Source of the DNA: Toxoplasma gondii ME49
Lineage: Eukaryota; Apicomplexa; Conoidasida; Eucoccidiorida; Sarcocystidae
DNA: 64,000 bases
Assembly: GCF_000006565.2 (NCBI RefSeq)
Contig: NC_031480.1
Location: 2,361,975-2,425,974, forward strand
Reading direction: 5' to 3'
The translations under genes and the position numbers were made by a program. The notes beneath the pieces were generated by a model, which searched no databases, had not been told where the DNA came from, and saw only the letters and a program-made list of their open reading frames with translations. Below are positions 11,701 to 23,867 of this stretch, in pieces (within the stretch, counting starts at the first letter, position 1; each line of letters opens with the position of its first letter).

Positions 11701-14700
11701 AGGTGAGCATGCACAGCACTGAAGGCAGGGAGGATCCGAAGAGCCAGCTGGCAGAGGCGCCGCTTCTGGCGCGGCAGGTGAATGCCCCGCGAGAGGACGC
11801 TGGGGTGCATGCCGCCGCGGGCCAGAAAAAAACGAAGGGCGGAGTCCAGGGAGAGGAGGAACTAGGCCAGGGAGCAGGCAGCTCGAAGAGTGCATTGGGA
11901 AAGACGGGGGCTCAGAAAGAAGGTGACGCCAAAACGCGGAAGGGCGAGCGCGAGCGGCGCTCGCCGCCGCAGGGATTCGGGAGAACCGGCGAGGTTGCGG
12001 AGGAGAGAGACAAAGACGAAAGAGACGAAGCGTCAAAAAAGGGGAAGGAGCACGAGAAGACACGAGAGAGTCTCGCTTCCGCTCCTCCCGCGGGGTCCAC
12101 AGACGGCAGTGGCGATGATCAGAGGCCAGAAGAGAGCTCTGCGGCGGAGACGTCCCGGGCGTCCGGCAAGGAGGCTGTTCCTGGCGACAAGAAAAAAGGC
12201 TCTGCAAAGTCTAAAGTCAATGGGAGTGCGCCTGTGGCCCGCTCGACTGCGATTTTTGATGAGAGAAGAAGCAACTCCAGTGCTGGAAAGGACGGAAAGA
12301 AGGAGGGGCGGAAGAAGGCGTCTCTCGCGTCTGCGGCATCTGCGAGCAAACCAGTGGCTGCCTCCGCTCAGATGGAAAAGTCTGATTCTTCGCAGACAAC
12401 TGGGGCGCCAGGGGATCGAAAATGCGCTGCTCTCTCGACTTCTGCAACGGCTTCAGAGTCGCTGAAAACGGCAGCGACAGGTGCCTCCAGGAGAGCTGGA
12501 GCGACAGGCAAGCGAGGGATGGTGAAGGCTGAAGTGAAGCCCACCTTCACACGCGGCGACGACCAGGCCGTAGACCGGACAGGAAGTCTTCGTTTTCGCC
12601 GGAGGAGTCGCACAGACAGCGCCGGCCCCTGCATGCACGGCGCACTGGCGACCAATGGGGAGACCCACGGGTGAGTTGTCTCGCTGGTTCGTGAGGGTGG
12701 GGTTGTGCAGAGAATGGGTGGGAAGAGAGTCTGTTTCTGCAGAGGTGAACGTCGAGGTAATTCGCGGGGAGACGAATCAGGATCGCCCAGAACGCAGAGA
12801 TGCGGCAAAGGTGACAGCGAGGAGAAAGAAAGGGACTGCGGCTCCCTGCGTCAGCTCGCCGCATTGTGTTTCTGCCGCGTTCGCTGGACCCAGTGGACGT
12901 CTGCACACAGCGAATGTTGCAGAGTTTTTTGTCGATGTGAGAATGATGGCGTCTCACTTGGTTTCCTTCATGGGCACGTATGCAGCTGTAGCGCGCATGG
13001 GTGCACAAGAGCGTGACTGTTTCTGTCTCTCTGGTCCTATCTCGAGGAAGATAGACTTTTCGATGACTTCTGTTTCGGCTCTGTCCTCGGTGTCGGGCAA
13101 AAATGCAGGTCCGGAGTGCTGCTGCCTGGCTCAGGCGTCATCGGAGGCCGCGAGGTAAGAAGACCACACACAGATGCACTATTTCGACTTTTCTCTTGCT
13201 TCTTGTACTCGTTTTTACCAGAGTTCAGACAACCGACAGAGGAAGAGAGACGAATCCGTCTCTAAATCAGGGGCAGTCTCGGTCACTCTCGCCTTTTTTC
13301 GCTGGCTGGGCGTTGCTGCCTTCTTCGCATCCTGCTGTCGATTCACCTCACGACTGAGACACGAGGGAGACGGCGGCGTACAGGGGAATCTCGTCTGCTC
13401 TTGGCTTGTTTGCTTCTGCATGCTTGGACTCGAAAAGATGACGAAACGGGTGCGACATGAGCTCATGTGTGTTTGTTTTCTCTCTGTCTTGTGTGCCTTT
13501 CGTGGACGCATGCGAAGGGAAACCGAGACGTGGGAGGTTGGCATCGCCTCGAGTTTCTCAAAACGTCCATTTCTGTGACGGAGTTTCACGACGACTCCTG
13601 GCGCCGCAGAGTCGCTAACACTCCTCTTCCCCTTTTTTGCCATTGCTGCTGCATGTCTCCTCGCAGACTGCTTCGCCTATGTGTGCCTCGCGGCTTGCAC
13701 TCTTGCCTGGACTCCAGCCCGGCGCGGCTTGTAGACGGAGAGGAGAGAGAGACGTCTGGGACTTGCCGACAGGGAAGCCGGAGAGCGAGACCGCGTGCGA
13801 GGCCGGCACCTTCTTCACTTTAGGAGACATCCGTCAGGCGGAGCGGGAGATCGAGGGCGGGAACATGTCCCTGAGGCAATTTGTGGCGGAAAAGAAGGAG
13901 AAGACTCGCAGAGAGGAGGAAGAGCGACGACAGCGCGAGTCCGTCGAGGGAGACGGGAGAGACCGGGACGCGAACGGCGAGGAAAACGCTGCATGCAAAA
14001 AGCCCCGCGCCGAGTGGAGTGGGAAGGGAGCAGCAGAAGGCAAGTTTGAGAAACGAAATGCAGCACAGGGACTTGGCCCAGACAAATCCACCATCGCCGT
14101 TGGACTCGGGGGTGTGGCTCTTCAACAAGACGTCGAAGAAGAGTTCTCAGTCTTCGAGTGCGAGGACCCAAACGTAAGCCGCGGTCACGCAGCCTCAACG
14201 TGTTGAGGATGTGGAATTTCTTCAGATATTTCAACACCATTATCCTTGTATGCATATGCCTATCAATATATGTAAATATATACATATATATATATATAAA
14301 TATATGTATATATATTTATTTACATATATATATATATTTGTGTACATTTATTTATATATATATATATATCTATATATATCTATATATATATCTATATATA
14401 TATATATCTGTATATATCTGCGTTTCTGTGTGTCTATTTGCATGTGGATTGCTTCAAGGGGTGGACGATGCCGTGCAGGTGAGTTTTGCGTTGAGTCGAC
14501 AAGACATTTGCGTTTCTTCTTCGCGTTCGTTTCCCTCCAGGTCGTGGTTTTGCCGCCACAGCCGTCTGCACATGCCTTTCTTGCTTCTGGCCTTCGGGCA
14601 GCTGCATCTCCAGCACCGTTGGCTCTCCGAGGGAGTATATCTCCGCAGCAGGCAGACCTTCGCGCAGAAGACCGAAGCGACAAGATGCCACACGGCTTCG

Positions 14701-17700
14701 AGCGACCTGCGACGTTTCCGGCTCGACGCGCACAAGCCCCCAGGACCAAGAGTACCGCTACAAGCCGCGATCCACCGGCCGGCTTCTTCCGGATTGCCTT
14801 CGGAGGCACTCCAACGGGCGCCTCAGGCTACGCCCACAGCCCCACTCCCGCAGCCCTGCAAAAAAGTAAGAGAACTGCATGCGCACCGGTCGAGCGACTG
14901 ACACCCTCTGACTTCTGTGGTTGCTGACATTCGCTAAAGGAGCCACACGTTCGGCTTGCATGTCTGCCCTGTTGTCTCTTTTTTGTTATCCCTGGGGAGC
15001 AGCGACGCGGGACGCCATCGAACGCCGCAGGGAACTCCTGCGCGACGTTGCAGGGAAGACAGACGATGTACAATAATACATTTGAGAGTTACAGAATGTA
15101 CATACAGTGCATGTGGCTCGCCGCGCGCTTCGGTGTCACTTCCGCAATGTGCAAAGTCTCTTCGTGAAACGCCGAATGACCCTGTGCCGACCTGTCACCA
15201 TCGTGGATCACTGTGGCTTCCGTGGGGCTCTGTGCGTTTCTGAATTTGTGTCTTTCTCCGTTTGTATCGGCGTGGAAAGACACGCTATCAGTCTTGGACC
15301 GTGCGCATGCATTGCGCTGTGTCGCTTTGGTTCGCGGGCATGAATGCGCGAGGTCGGTGTATTTCGGTTTCATGCGGACTTCGCGTTTTGTGACTGTTGG
15401 CTTCTGGTGGTGGACATGAGAGAAAAGAGCAGAGCGCGAAAGTTTCAAACGGAAGAAACAGGCAGTCGGACAAGGCTTTCGTGGTCGGCGTCCCTTTTTT
15501 TTCCTGGCGTTTTTCAGGCTGCCCTGGGGTGGGTGCCCAGGACGGCCTCGTCCCGCAAGGCCATCCGTTCGGCGGGGCGCCGGACAAGCTCCTCTTCCCG
15601 CCACAGAAAGCTCCCAGTAAGTTCTTTGTGTCAGAAGCATGGCTGGAGCTTGTCGCACGTTCTGGGGTGGTTTAACAATGCCTTTTCGGGGAATAAAGCC
15701 TACACGCTGCAGCGGAGGAGGTCAGGGTCTGGGCGACTCCCCCGAATCCTTTTATGGCCTCGCGCGCATGCGAGAGGGCGACGAATCGCTTCAACAAAGA
15801 ATCCTCACTTGTGCGAGACTCCAGGCGTCTGTATGAATTTCCACTGAATCCTCATCCTGCACTCGTCCACATACAGCGGACAGCCAGAACAATCACGACA
15901 TGAGTTCACGTGGTGTAAGCGTATCACATATATATATATATATATATATTATAGTGTATATATGAGTATATATATATATATATGAATATATGCATATACG
16001 GATGGGTTGTTTGGTGTGAGTGAATCGTGTATCACTGTGAGCCTGTAGACCTGCACAGAGAAGGAGTCGGATTAGGCGGCCGAAACAGCAGTTCATATTG
16101 ACGTCTACATAGACGCCATGTATGAAAACGTAATGTGACAAGATGTGGACGTCCAGCTCTTTTTGCGGGGTAAATTGTGTTTCGATTCTCTCAGTGGATG
16201 AAGCTGCTGGCCGTGCTGCCGGGCGCAAGCTGATGGCTCTCCTCGGAGTGAAAGCTTCTTCTCTGCCCACCGCAAGTGCCTCAGTGGGGCATCCGACGCC
16301 AGTGGTCTCGCAGCCTCGTCCACCGACGCCACAGCGCCTTGGGGGCCTTCCGCTCCCCGGTTCGGGGGCTCTTTCGTTCAGAAGTCTCTTAGCCGCAGTC
16401 GAGGCGCAACAGGCGCAGCGGAGACATGCGCAGGTCCCCAGAGAGGACGTCCAGGTGGCGCGAGAGAAGTCCGAACTCCTCGCTGAGCTGGGCCGAGCAG
16501 CCGTGGGTTCCTTCCCAACCAGGTGAGAGGGGCGAGTTGAACGGACGACTGTGGATTCGGTGTACGCATTGCCTGTCTTTTTCGTCTGATGCATGGGGCG
16601 AACGCCGTTTGCGAGATCTGCTGAAGGGAGTGAAGGAGGCGGAAACCGAACAAGGATTACAGTTAGGAGGGAGAGTGGAAGAGGACTGCTGGAGTGGCCG
16701 CCACAGGTTCCTACAGCTCCTGAGCAATCAAGGAGGTACAAACAGAACAAGCGTCAGTTGTCTGTTTGCGCGTGTTGATATTATCCTTTTTGCAATCTCG
16801 GTGAAGGACGAGATTGTTCAAAACTCCAGGAGGAAAGATGCCGCCACAGAGAAGGGACAGGAAAGCCGTTGCGTTTTTTCTTAATGTTTTGCGAATCCGT
16901 GAAGTAGCGCTGGTCTGGCGAAGTGTCTTCACGGGTATACACTTCAGTCGTGGTATTGCTGGTGCGGTCTCGGGAGGAGTCTGGGCGAGACTGTGAATAT
17001 ATCGCCTGTCGAGGAGACATGTTTGGAGGTCCTTGAAATCGAGTCCATGTGAAACGTCGTTATTTAACCGTGTTCAAGAATTTGGCGCGTTGTATTCTGG
17101 AAGATAACGCTTGTCTCCGTTCCTCGGTGGCCCTGCTTTCAGAAGGTGTCTCATCTGTTCCTCAGACGTTTAGAGAAACGGCTCTTCCTCTGGATCTTTG
17201 TGCATCGCCTTCCTTCCTCCGAGTCTTGTTCGGCCGTTCTTGCCTGTGCGTGGTGGTCTCCAAAGGCGCGTTCCATTTAAGAGAGATGCCTCGGATTCAC
17301 GAAGACGCCTTCGACTTTGGAATCCACGTGCGTCCTTCCTCTGTCCCCTACGGGGTGATGGGAGAAGTACGAACGCACCGCCGAAGCGATGTCCAATTCG
17401 TTTTCGCCCTGCACGGTATGCGAGCACATGCCATTCGCATACACTGTGTGGCGTGTGACTCGTTTTGTCCTTGTCTCCGTCTATAGGCCGACCGCCGCCC
17501 CCGGCTCGGCGCCCGCAGTAGGGGCGGAGGGGTCACCGTCGCTGGCGTTTCGCGGCGCGGCGTCTGCATCGGTTCCTGACTATTCGTCTGCCTGCCCGCC
17601 GCATGTGGGTCACCGCCCGCCATCCGCAGGTTTTCACGATGCCCTCTTCTCGCCTTCTGCTTCGAGTCGCGCCTGTCAGAGGCCGCCTCTCGGACCACCT

Positions 17701-19310
17701 TCGACGCAGCCGTTCGAGGGAGAGAACACAGGCCCTCGAGCCTTTCCACAGGGCCAGGGGGTCGCCCTGTTTCCCCACAACTTATTCGCCCACGCGACGC
17801 CTCGCCCTGCTGCCGCGGACCTCCTCAGCTTCCCTGGCAGGGACGCAGACGCTGCTCATGTGCTCACACGGTGGATAGGACGAGGTGCAGCAAGGCCTCC
17901 TGAGGGCAGCGGTGAGGAAAGAAGGCAGAGCTGAGAAGAGAGACCTGGACAGCGAGAAGGAGCCAGCGAAATGGCGAGGAGAGAGAGAGAATGACGGAGA
18001 TGAACCGAGAACCGAAACAGAGAGATAGGGAAGAGAGGGAAATGGGCGCCAAAGGGGGAAGGCGAAGGGGGAGGGAGAGCCTGAAGAGCAGAGAAGCTGA
18101 GCAGGGGACGCCGGGAGAGAGAAGAGAAGGAAGTAGCGCCACTTTAGACACGTCCATATGCCGCTGTTTCGTTGCTTTGTAATTTTTTTCGCAATCGCTT
18201 TTGTTTTCTCTCAGTTTCCAACCCCCCCACGCATTCCCACAGAGGAAACACGAACCTCGCCGTTCCATGTTGGTCGCCTATTCATGGGTCTCCTGCGTTT
18301 TCCGCGCTCAAAGGCATATTTACGAGACTGCCTATCACTGGATAGCGAGTTTCTGTTTCGCAGACGCCCTTGATTCTTTGATTTGTTTCGTCCGTCTTAA
18401 TTGTCAACGGTTTCGCTCTGTCTACTTGGAGGCCCCACACCAAGTCCTTTCTTCTGCTTTTCTTCTCTGGGTCGTGCGCTTTTTTCGCTTCCCTTCCCCG
18501 CTGACTTCTGTGCTTCACCGCGCTCTCTGGGGTTTCCTGCGTTCAGCTGCCATGCAGAGAGAGCCTCGCGAACCGGCGAAAACTGCGCGTCGCGGTCTGC
18601 CAGAGAGAGAAGCGAAGGAAGAACACACAAGAGGATTACAGCGCGGCAGCGAAGGACGCGAGGATGTCCGGTCCTTCGCCTCTTTCGGCCACCAGCCAGA
18701 AGGCGTTTCCTCTCCGCAGCTCGCTGCAGCCTTGGCACTCCTCGCGAATGCGTCAGCAGCGAACGAGTCGGCTGCAGGGAGAAAGCGAGAAGAACCGGGA
18801 AGCGACAGTGGAGACCGCGGGCGCACCCCACACGCTGAGGCAACTCCTGAGGCCGCTCTCATAACGGTGAGGAACCGCCAGCTTTCTGACTTGCCCCTTG
18901 GAGGGCTGCAGAACTCGAAAATGCTCAAACGCAGGTTCCCCTCATCACGAGTCACGTTTTCCTTCGTCGGTCCCACCGGGGCCTTCGCTGTCTCTCTCAT
19001 TATGCACAAATACAAATGCACATAGACATACACGTAGACAAAGGTACATATCTGCATGTGTGTATACATTCGAATATGTAGACGTGCATACCTATATATA
19101 TATATATATATATATATGGTATGGATAGGTATCTGTGAATGTGGGGAGAGGCGAACGGGGTTTAAAAGCGTTTTTCCAGGGAGCCAGATGGGCGGGGCGT
19201 TGTTTGGGATGAAGAACCATTTTTGTCAGCGTGTTTGACGTTTTTTCTTTGCGTGTCTTCAGGCCCTGCGGGCAGTCATTCAAACCAGCAGGCAGCAGCC
19301 GAGTGCTTAA
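8772..19310 (+). CDS. Nine-exon gene for an uncharacterised protein of about 1,998 residues
   Basis: Exons: 8772-12670, 13109-13154, 13667-14173, 14541-14865, 15518-15616, 16195-16522, 17487-17911, 18547-18866, 19263-19310. Every junction has GT/AG ends and the phases close exactly. ATG 8772 is the first ATG in a frame that is open further upstream. Exon 1 (residues 1-1300) is almost wholly low complexity: Glu/Thr/Lys repeats around residues 240-280, then Ala/Gly/Ser/Arg-rich sequence, predicted disordered. Ordered-looking islands come later: [16 protein letters not shown] followed by MSLRQF and a charged helix (about residues 1363-1410), and [10 protein letters not shown] in exon 6. The second exon is only 46 bases. 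I do not recognise the family. If the donor after 17,911 is not used, the protein ends at TGA 17,934; the spliced form is preferred because the 17,911 donor and 18,547 acceptor join in phase. The C-terminal exons are less sure than exons 1-7. Confidence 0.8.
9470..9605 (+). repeat. Degenerate Glu/Thr/Lys-coding repeat inside exon 1
   Basis: Purine-rich units of the type GAGACAGAAGAGGAGACAAAG repeat with variation, encoding TEEET-like steps. The repeat is in frame with the protein and is a likely length-polymorphic segment. Confidence 0.6.
14266..14420. repeat. (TA)n-rich tract in intron 3 of the 8.8 kb gene
   Basis: About 150 bases consisting almost only of TA, TATG and TATT steps lie between the donor at 14,174 and the acceptor before 14,541. 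This is one of many such tracts in introns and spacers of the window. Confidence 0.85.
15927..16000. repeat. (TA)n tract in intron 5 of the 8.8 kb gene
   Basis: Interrupted TA dinucleotide repeat lying wholly inside the intron between 15,616 and 16,195. Confidence 0.85.
19092..19120. repeat. (TA)n microsatellite in intron 8 of the 8.8 kb gene
   Basis: A nearly pure TA run in the intron between 18,866 and 19,263. Confidence 0.85.
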
Positions 19311-22300
19311 GCACGCTCGATCTGGTCTACCTTCACATGAAGTCTCACAGTTACATAGCATGTATACATCGAAACAAATGTAAACATGTGTACATGTATG
19401 TGTATGTAGTCGTCTGGATTGGGGTGGGCGTGGGCGCATGGTGATATCGCAGCGAGAGAAATGGACGTCCAACGCTGTTTGGATTGCGCGAGGCCCAGTA
19501 ACGCCTTCACTGGGAGGACGAGACAGGTTCGGTGTGCGTCCTCACCTGCGCTGGTGCGAGTACGGCGCCGACCAAACGCATTGACGAGGAAGACAGTGTA
19601 TGAAAACATTGGACCGGCCGGAACGGCAGACGAGCTGCATGGAATAGATCGGGTGCGTCTGAACCGCGGCGACCAGTGTTTTTATGTCTGTGTCTGGAGA
19701 TCCGATGGGGCAGTTTGAGAAGCACGTTGTACGCATGTGGACCTTCTTTCTACAGCCTCGAGGCCTGTTTTGTGGCGGAACGCATGCGGCCCGTCGGCTC
19801 GCGAGCGCCGCCCGCGAAGGGAAGCCTCCTCTGTCTTCCGCGAGTTTGCGACAAGAGACCGATCTGCGACAGGGAGAACGAGCGGACCGACGGTGGGCAG
19901 GAAAAGAAAAATGTAGAAAAAGAAGGATACCCCAGCGTGGAAAGAGCAGAAAGACTGGGTCAGGAAGGGACAAGGAATCTGGGAGAGGAACGAGAGGATT
20001 TATACAGAGGCACGTGACGGATCTCGCTCTCTCGAGCCTCGCAGTGGTGCGCGCTTCATCTGTTTCGTGTCTCCGTCAAGAATCTCAGGTCTCTGATTTT
20101 TTTACGGTGCGTTTTCGACAGCAGCTCTGCGGCGGAACCCCCAGAGAAATCCTCGGCCGAAAGCGAGAACCGATTCGAGTACGGCTGGCGCGAGCAAGGC
20201 AGATGCGCGTGTGTTTGTGTCTTCGTGTTTGCGTTCTCCGTTTTTTCCTTCTTCATGTTTCGCCATCGTTCTTTCGAGGGCTGTATCCGACTCCTGAATC
20301 ACGCGCCGGTGTGCGCGTTTGCGTCACAGTGCGTAAATCTCGTTCTTCAGGGGCCGTTCCGTGAAACCGCCGGATTCGCGAGTTGTCTGTTAGGCGTCAG
20401 TTGGTCTCCGCATAATTCTGGATTTTTATAAAACAGTCAGACGTAAGAAATGGGGGGCGGTTCCCTTTTACAGTGAGACGCGCGTCGTCTGGCCCGCGCG
20501 CTGGCGCTGCTGTTCCGAGCCCCGTGGTGCACCCTGGCGATGAGAATTGCGGGAGAGGAAAGAATACACTCTTTCGCGACCTCTGAAACACAGGATCCAA
20601 CGTCACAGCGAGGCGGGGACGGGGAATGGGGAGCAATGTGAAGTCGAGCTCTACCGGACGCGTGGAGTCCACACTGGCTTCCATGGCGCGTGTGGCGCAA
20701 GTCCGCACAAGATCTTTGCAGAGGCGGAGCTTCCGTGGGCCGATCATCTTCGATACACGTCGGCTTTTAGGCTCGTCGCATCCCCTTCGTTCTGTTATCT
20801 CTACACAACGGCGCTTGACGTCAGTCGCCGAAGGCTGTGTCGCGTTCGAAAGAATGTTTTTGTTTAGAGTTTCTACATCCGCAACCGTGTGTACATGTAC
20901 AGCTGCACCTACAAACTCAAATCTATGCTGAGACGTAAACCCGTACCCATGTATCCATATGTATGAATGCATCATATGCGTGCGTGTGTGTGTGGTATTT
21001 ACATTTCGGGAGTCTGTCTCTGAAATATGGTTTCACGTGGAAAGAAGAGCAGCGGCTGGCCACCCGGCGTTGGCGCTGCATGCACTTCGGGAACCAGGGT
21101 CTAGGTAAAGATGCCCGTTTGTGTCGCCTCCTTTCTGTCTCTCGCTCTCTTCGCTTCCAGTCCGACGCTCGATGAGTGCGCAAGCAAGGGATACATTTTG
21201 TGCGCTTCGAGTTGCCACAGCCTGCCTGCTGCTGTACGCCACATACACATGCGTCGCTTCGAGCGGCAGAGCCGCGTACCTGGAGGCTCGCGCATGCGCG
21301 AATCCTGTCGCCCTCTGCATTGCATACGGCGACAGGAGACATGTACACGCAACTACGGCGTTTTCTATTGTATGCGTTGAGACTTCGCCGGGTGCCTACA
21401 TGTGGACCGTGAGTGCGAAATCCTTTGTCAGTAAAGATAACAGCGGAAGAGAACCGCACCCGAAAAGCGAAAAGACAAGCAGAGTTTGAGGAACGGAATT
21501 TGCAAACAAACGAGCGTCCGGAAGAGGGTCGCTGTAAAGAGCCTTGTGGGTTGTGCCTCTCAGGAAGACCTGAGGAACGTGCATGCAGAGTATATCTTAG
21601 CCTTTCTGCTTCGGAACGGCAGCGAAGGAAAAGGGGTCGAAGCGCTCGAAAATTGTGAAGAAAAGGCGAAAGCGAGAGCCCCGCCGTTGTTCGGCTCGCG
21701 TCACGCTTTCGTTCTGCGCGAAGTGCGTCACCCTACGTTGGGGAGTTCCAGAAAAAAGCGAACTTGTTCGTCTTCCGTGCATTCTCAACGGGAATCGTTT
21801 TGGCCCTCGCCTTTGCTGCACCGCCTGCTTACCGCCGCGTCCCTCTCATTCGATCTACATTTATACATATACTCAAGTACGTGGATCGGATGTCTACATT
21901 CATCTGTTTAAGTAGCAACACACGTTGAATGTCTGTGTATGTACATGCATTTATGTACATACGTTGGATACGTGTAACGGGGTGAGAGAAGTCTCTCTCT
22001 GGACCCTGTATGTTTGATCAGGCGCATTGCGATTCACAAGGTTTTGTAGTTTAGGGCGTTCTGAAAGCAGCAAATGCACAGTCGCAGCTTCTCCGGGAGA
22101 CTGCGAACAATGACACAATAGTGGGATCTCCAGCGTGTGGGGGTTAGTGTGAATTCTACCGCGTGTCTGGTCCGATTGGTTGATGCCTATCGCGTCTGTC
22201 TCTGTTTCTCCGGCGGTCGGTAGCCCAGGTCATGGGAGGCTGACGGTTTCCTCTCTCAAGCCAAGGCATAGTTGCAGGTCGGCCACGAAACGTCTCGACG

Positions 22301-23031
22301 TTTCCTGTTTCCTCAGAAAGGCGCTTCCGGATGTGCGCGGAAGCTCGGGAAAACGTTTGCCTTTCTTAAAAAGGGATTTAACGATGAACCCCCCGCACCT
22401 GCGTGGAGACTTGGGAGCAAGAGGGCGAAGCCCGCATCGATTATTGGGGAGACCCGCTGTCGCTGTGGAAACGCTTAGAGAGAGAACGCCCGTCTTGGCG
22501 GATGGACAGAAAGATGTGAAACGGCGAGTGTGTGCGAACACCGAGTCTTCGTTTCCTCCAGTTCGTCTGGGTCATGATGCCAAAAATAATGGTTCTCTTT
22601 GTGAAACGCGCGCCGGTGGTAACAACTCGACGTAAGCCGAAGTTCACGCAAACAAGGAGGCGTGCGCGTTGCCGTGATTTCTGTCTTCTAAGAGCCGAGT
22701 GTCTCGGTAGACTTTGGACAAAAGTGGAGAAATCGAAGTCGCAGAAATGTCCGCAAACACCAAGCGCCGGCCTCCCCCACCATCCCGACATAAAAACGAC
22801 TTCTTACTGCCACACGGACAAATCTAACTATATTCAGTCGCTTTTCTGGATATGCATGTATGTATATAGATATAAGCACGCATGTACACAAGTGTAGACA
22901 TTATATATATGAAGATATATAACCTCTGCGCGAATGGTGCAGCTCGCAAGAGAGGATCTTTCGAGTCAGCAGCATGAACAAAAACATTTGCTCGTGTTGA
23001 ACATCCAGCTCGTGGATATATCAGTTTTTGA

Positions 23032-23065
<34 letters not shown>

Positions 23066-23867
23066 TGGAGAGGCTAACTGGGAAGTCCTCCGTGGATTGA
23101 AACAGAGAATTGAGACTAGAATTGCAGTAGGTTTTTCACTGTCTCGAGAGATTCGTCTTCTGGCTGCTTCCGTGGTTGAGCCTTTAACTTTCTTTTGCAT
23201 CCTTCGCGCCAACGCCGGAAACAGCGACAGGCACTTCGATTTGCCTCGGCCGTAAATTCATCTTGACCTCTAAAAGTAGTGATAAGTGACAGTGCGCCGA
23301 CTGCGTCTGTAACGGCCTATATACAAAAATATATAGATAGATATGGTTAATGTCGATATGCCTCTATTTGTGTATGGTTACATAATGGAAGTGTCGATCT
23401 GGGAGTAGAGATCACATGAGGTGCTGTCGAGAAAGAGCCGCCAGTGAGTTTTGCGGAATGGTACTCCGTAGTCGACAGACAATGACGAGAGGAGCTCCCA
23501 AGACGGTAAATCAGAAAGCCTTTCGTACAAGAATGTCCACGACAGAAAATGACTCTCATGCAATCTCACTCACCCGTAAATACGTCCACGGGGTTAACCG
23601 AACACCCGTACCAAAGAAAGGCCTACATCTTTGTGCACTTACAAAGGCAATCGGTAATGAGCATACGCCCGCATGCCTCAAACTCGTGAAGACTGGAGAC
23701 GCCTATTCACGCAAAGCTGGAAACTGGGCAAACGAGGGTGACACCAGATATCGGGGAGAAGGGAAGTGAGTAAAGTTGAAGGCGAGATGCACATCTCTGT
23801 GTAAAAAGAGATAAGCATACAATGCTGTGCTTGATGACAGACAGATGACTGCCACAATTTGGTTCCT
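19311..23867. other. Spacer between two convergent genes; no gene supported
   Basis: The plus-strand gene ends at 19,310 and the minus-strand ORC2 gene ends at 23,868, so the two converge here. The open frames inside (up to about 190 codons near 20.4-21.0 kb) lack coding character, homology I can recognise, or paired splice sites. TA tracts occur near 22,890-22,925 and 23,033-23,062. The stretch should contain both 3' untranslated regions. A small or non-coding transcript cannot be excluded. Confidence 0.5.

Noticed and set aside
10780..12207. 475-codon minus-strand frame
   Set aside because: It is antisense to exon 1 of the 8.8 kb gene, whose GC-rich third positions keep the opposite strand open. 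Pro/Arg/Ser-only composition.
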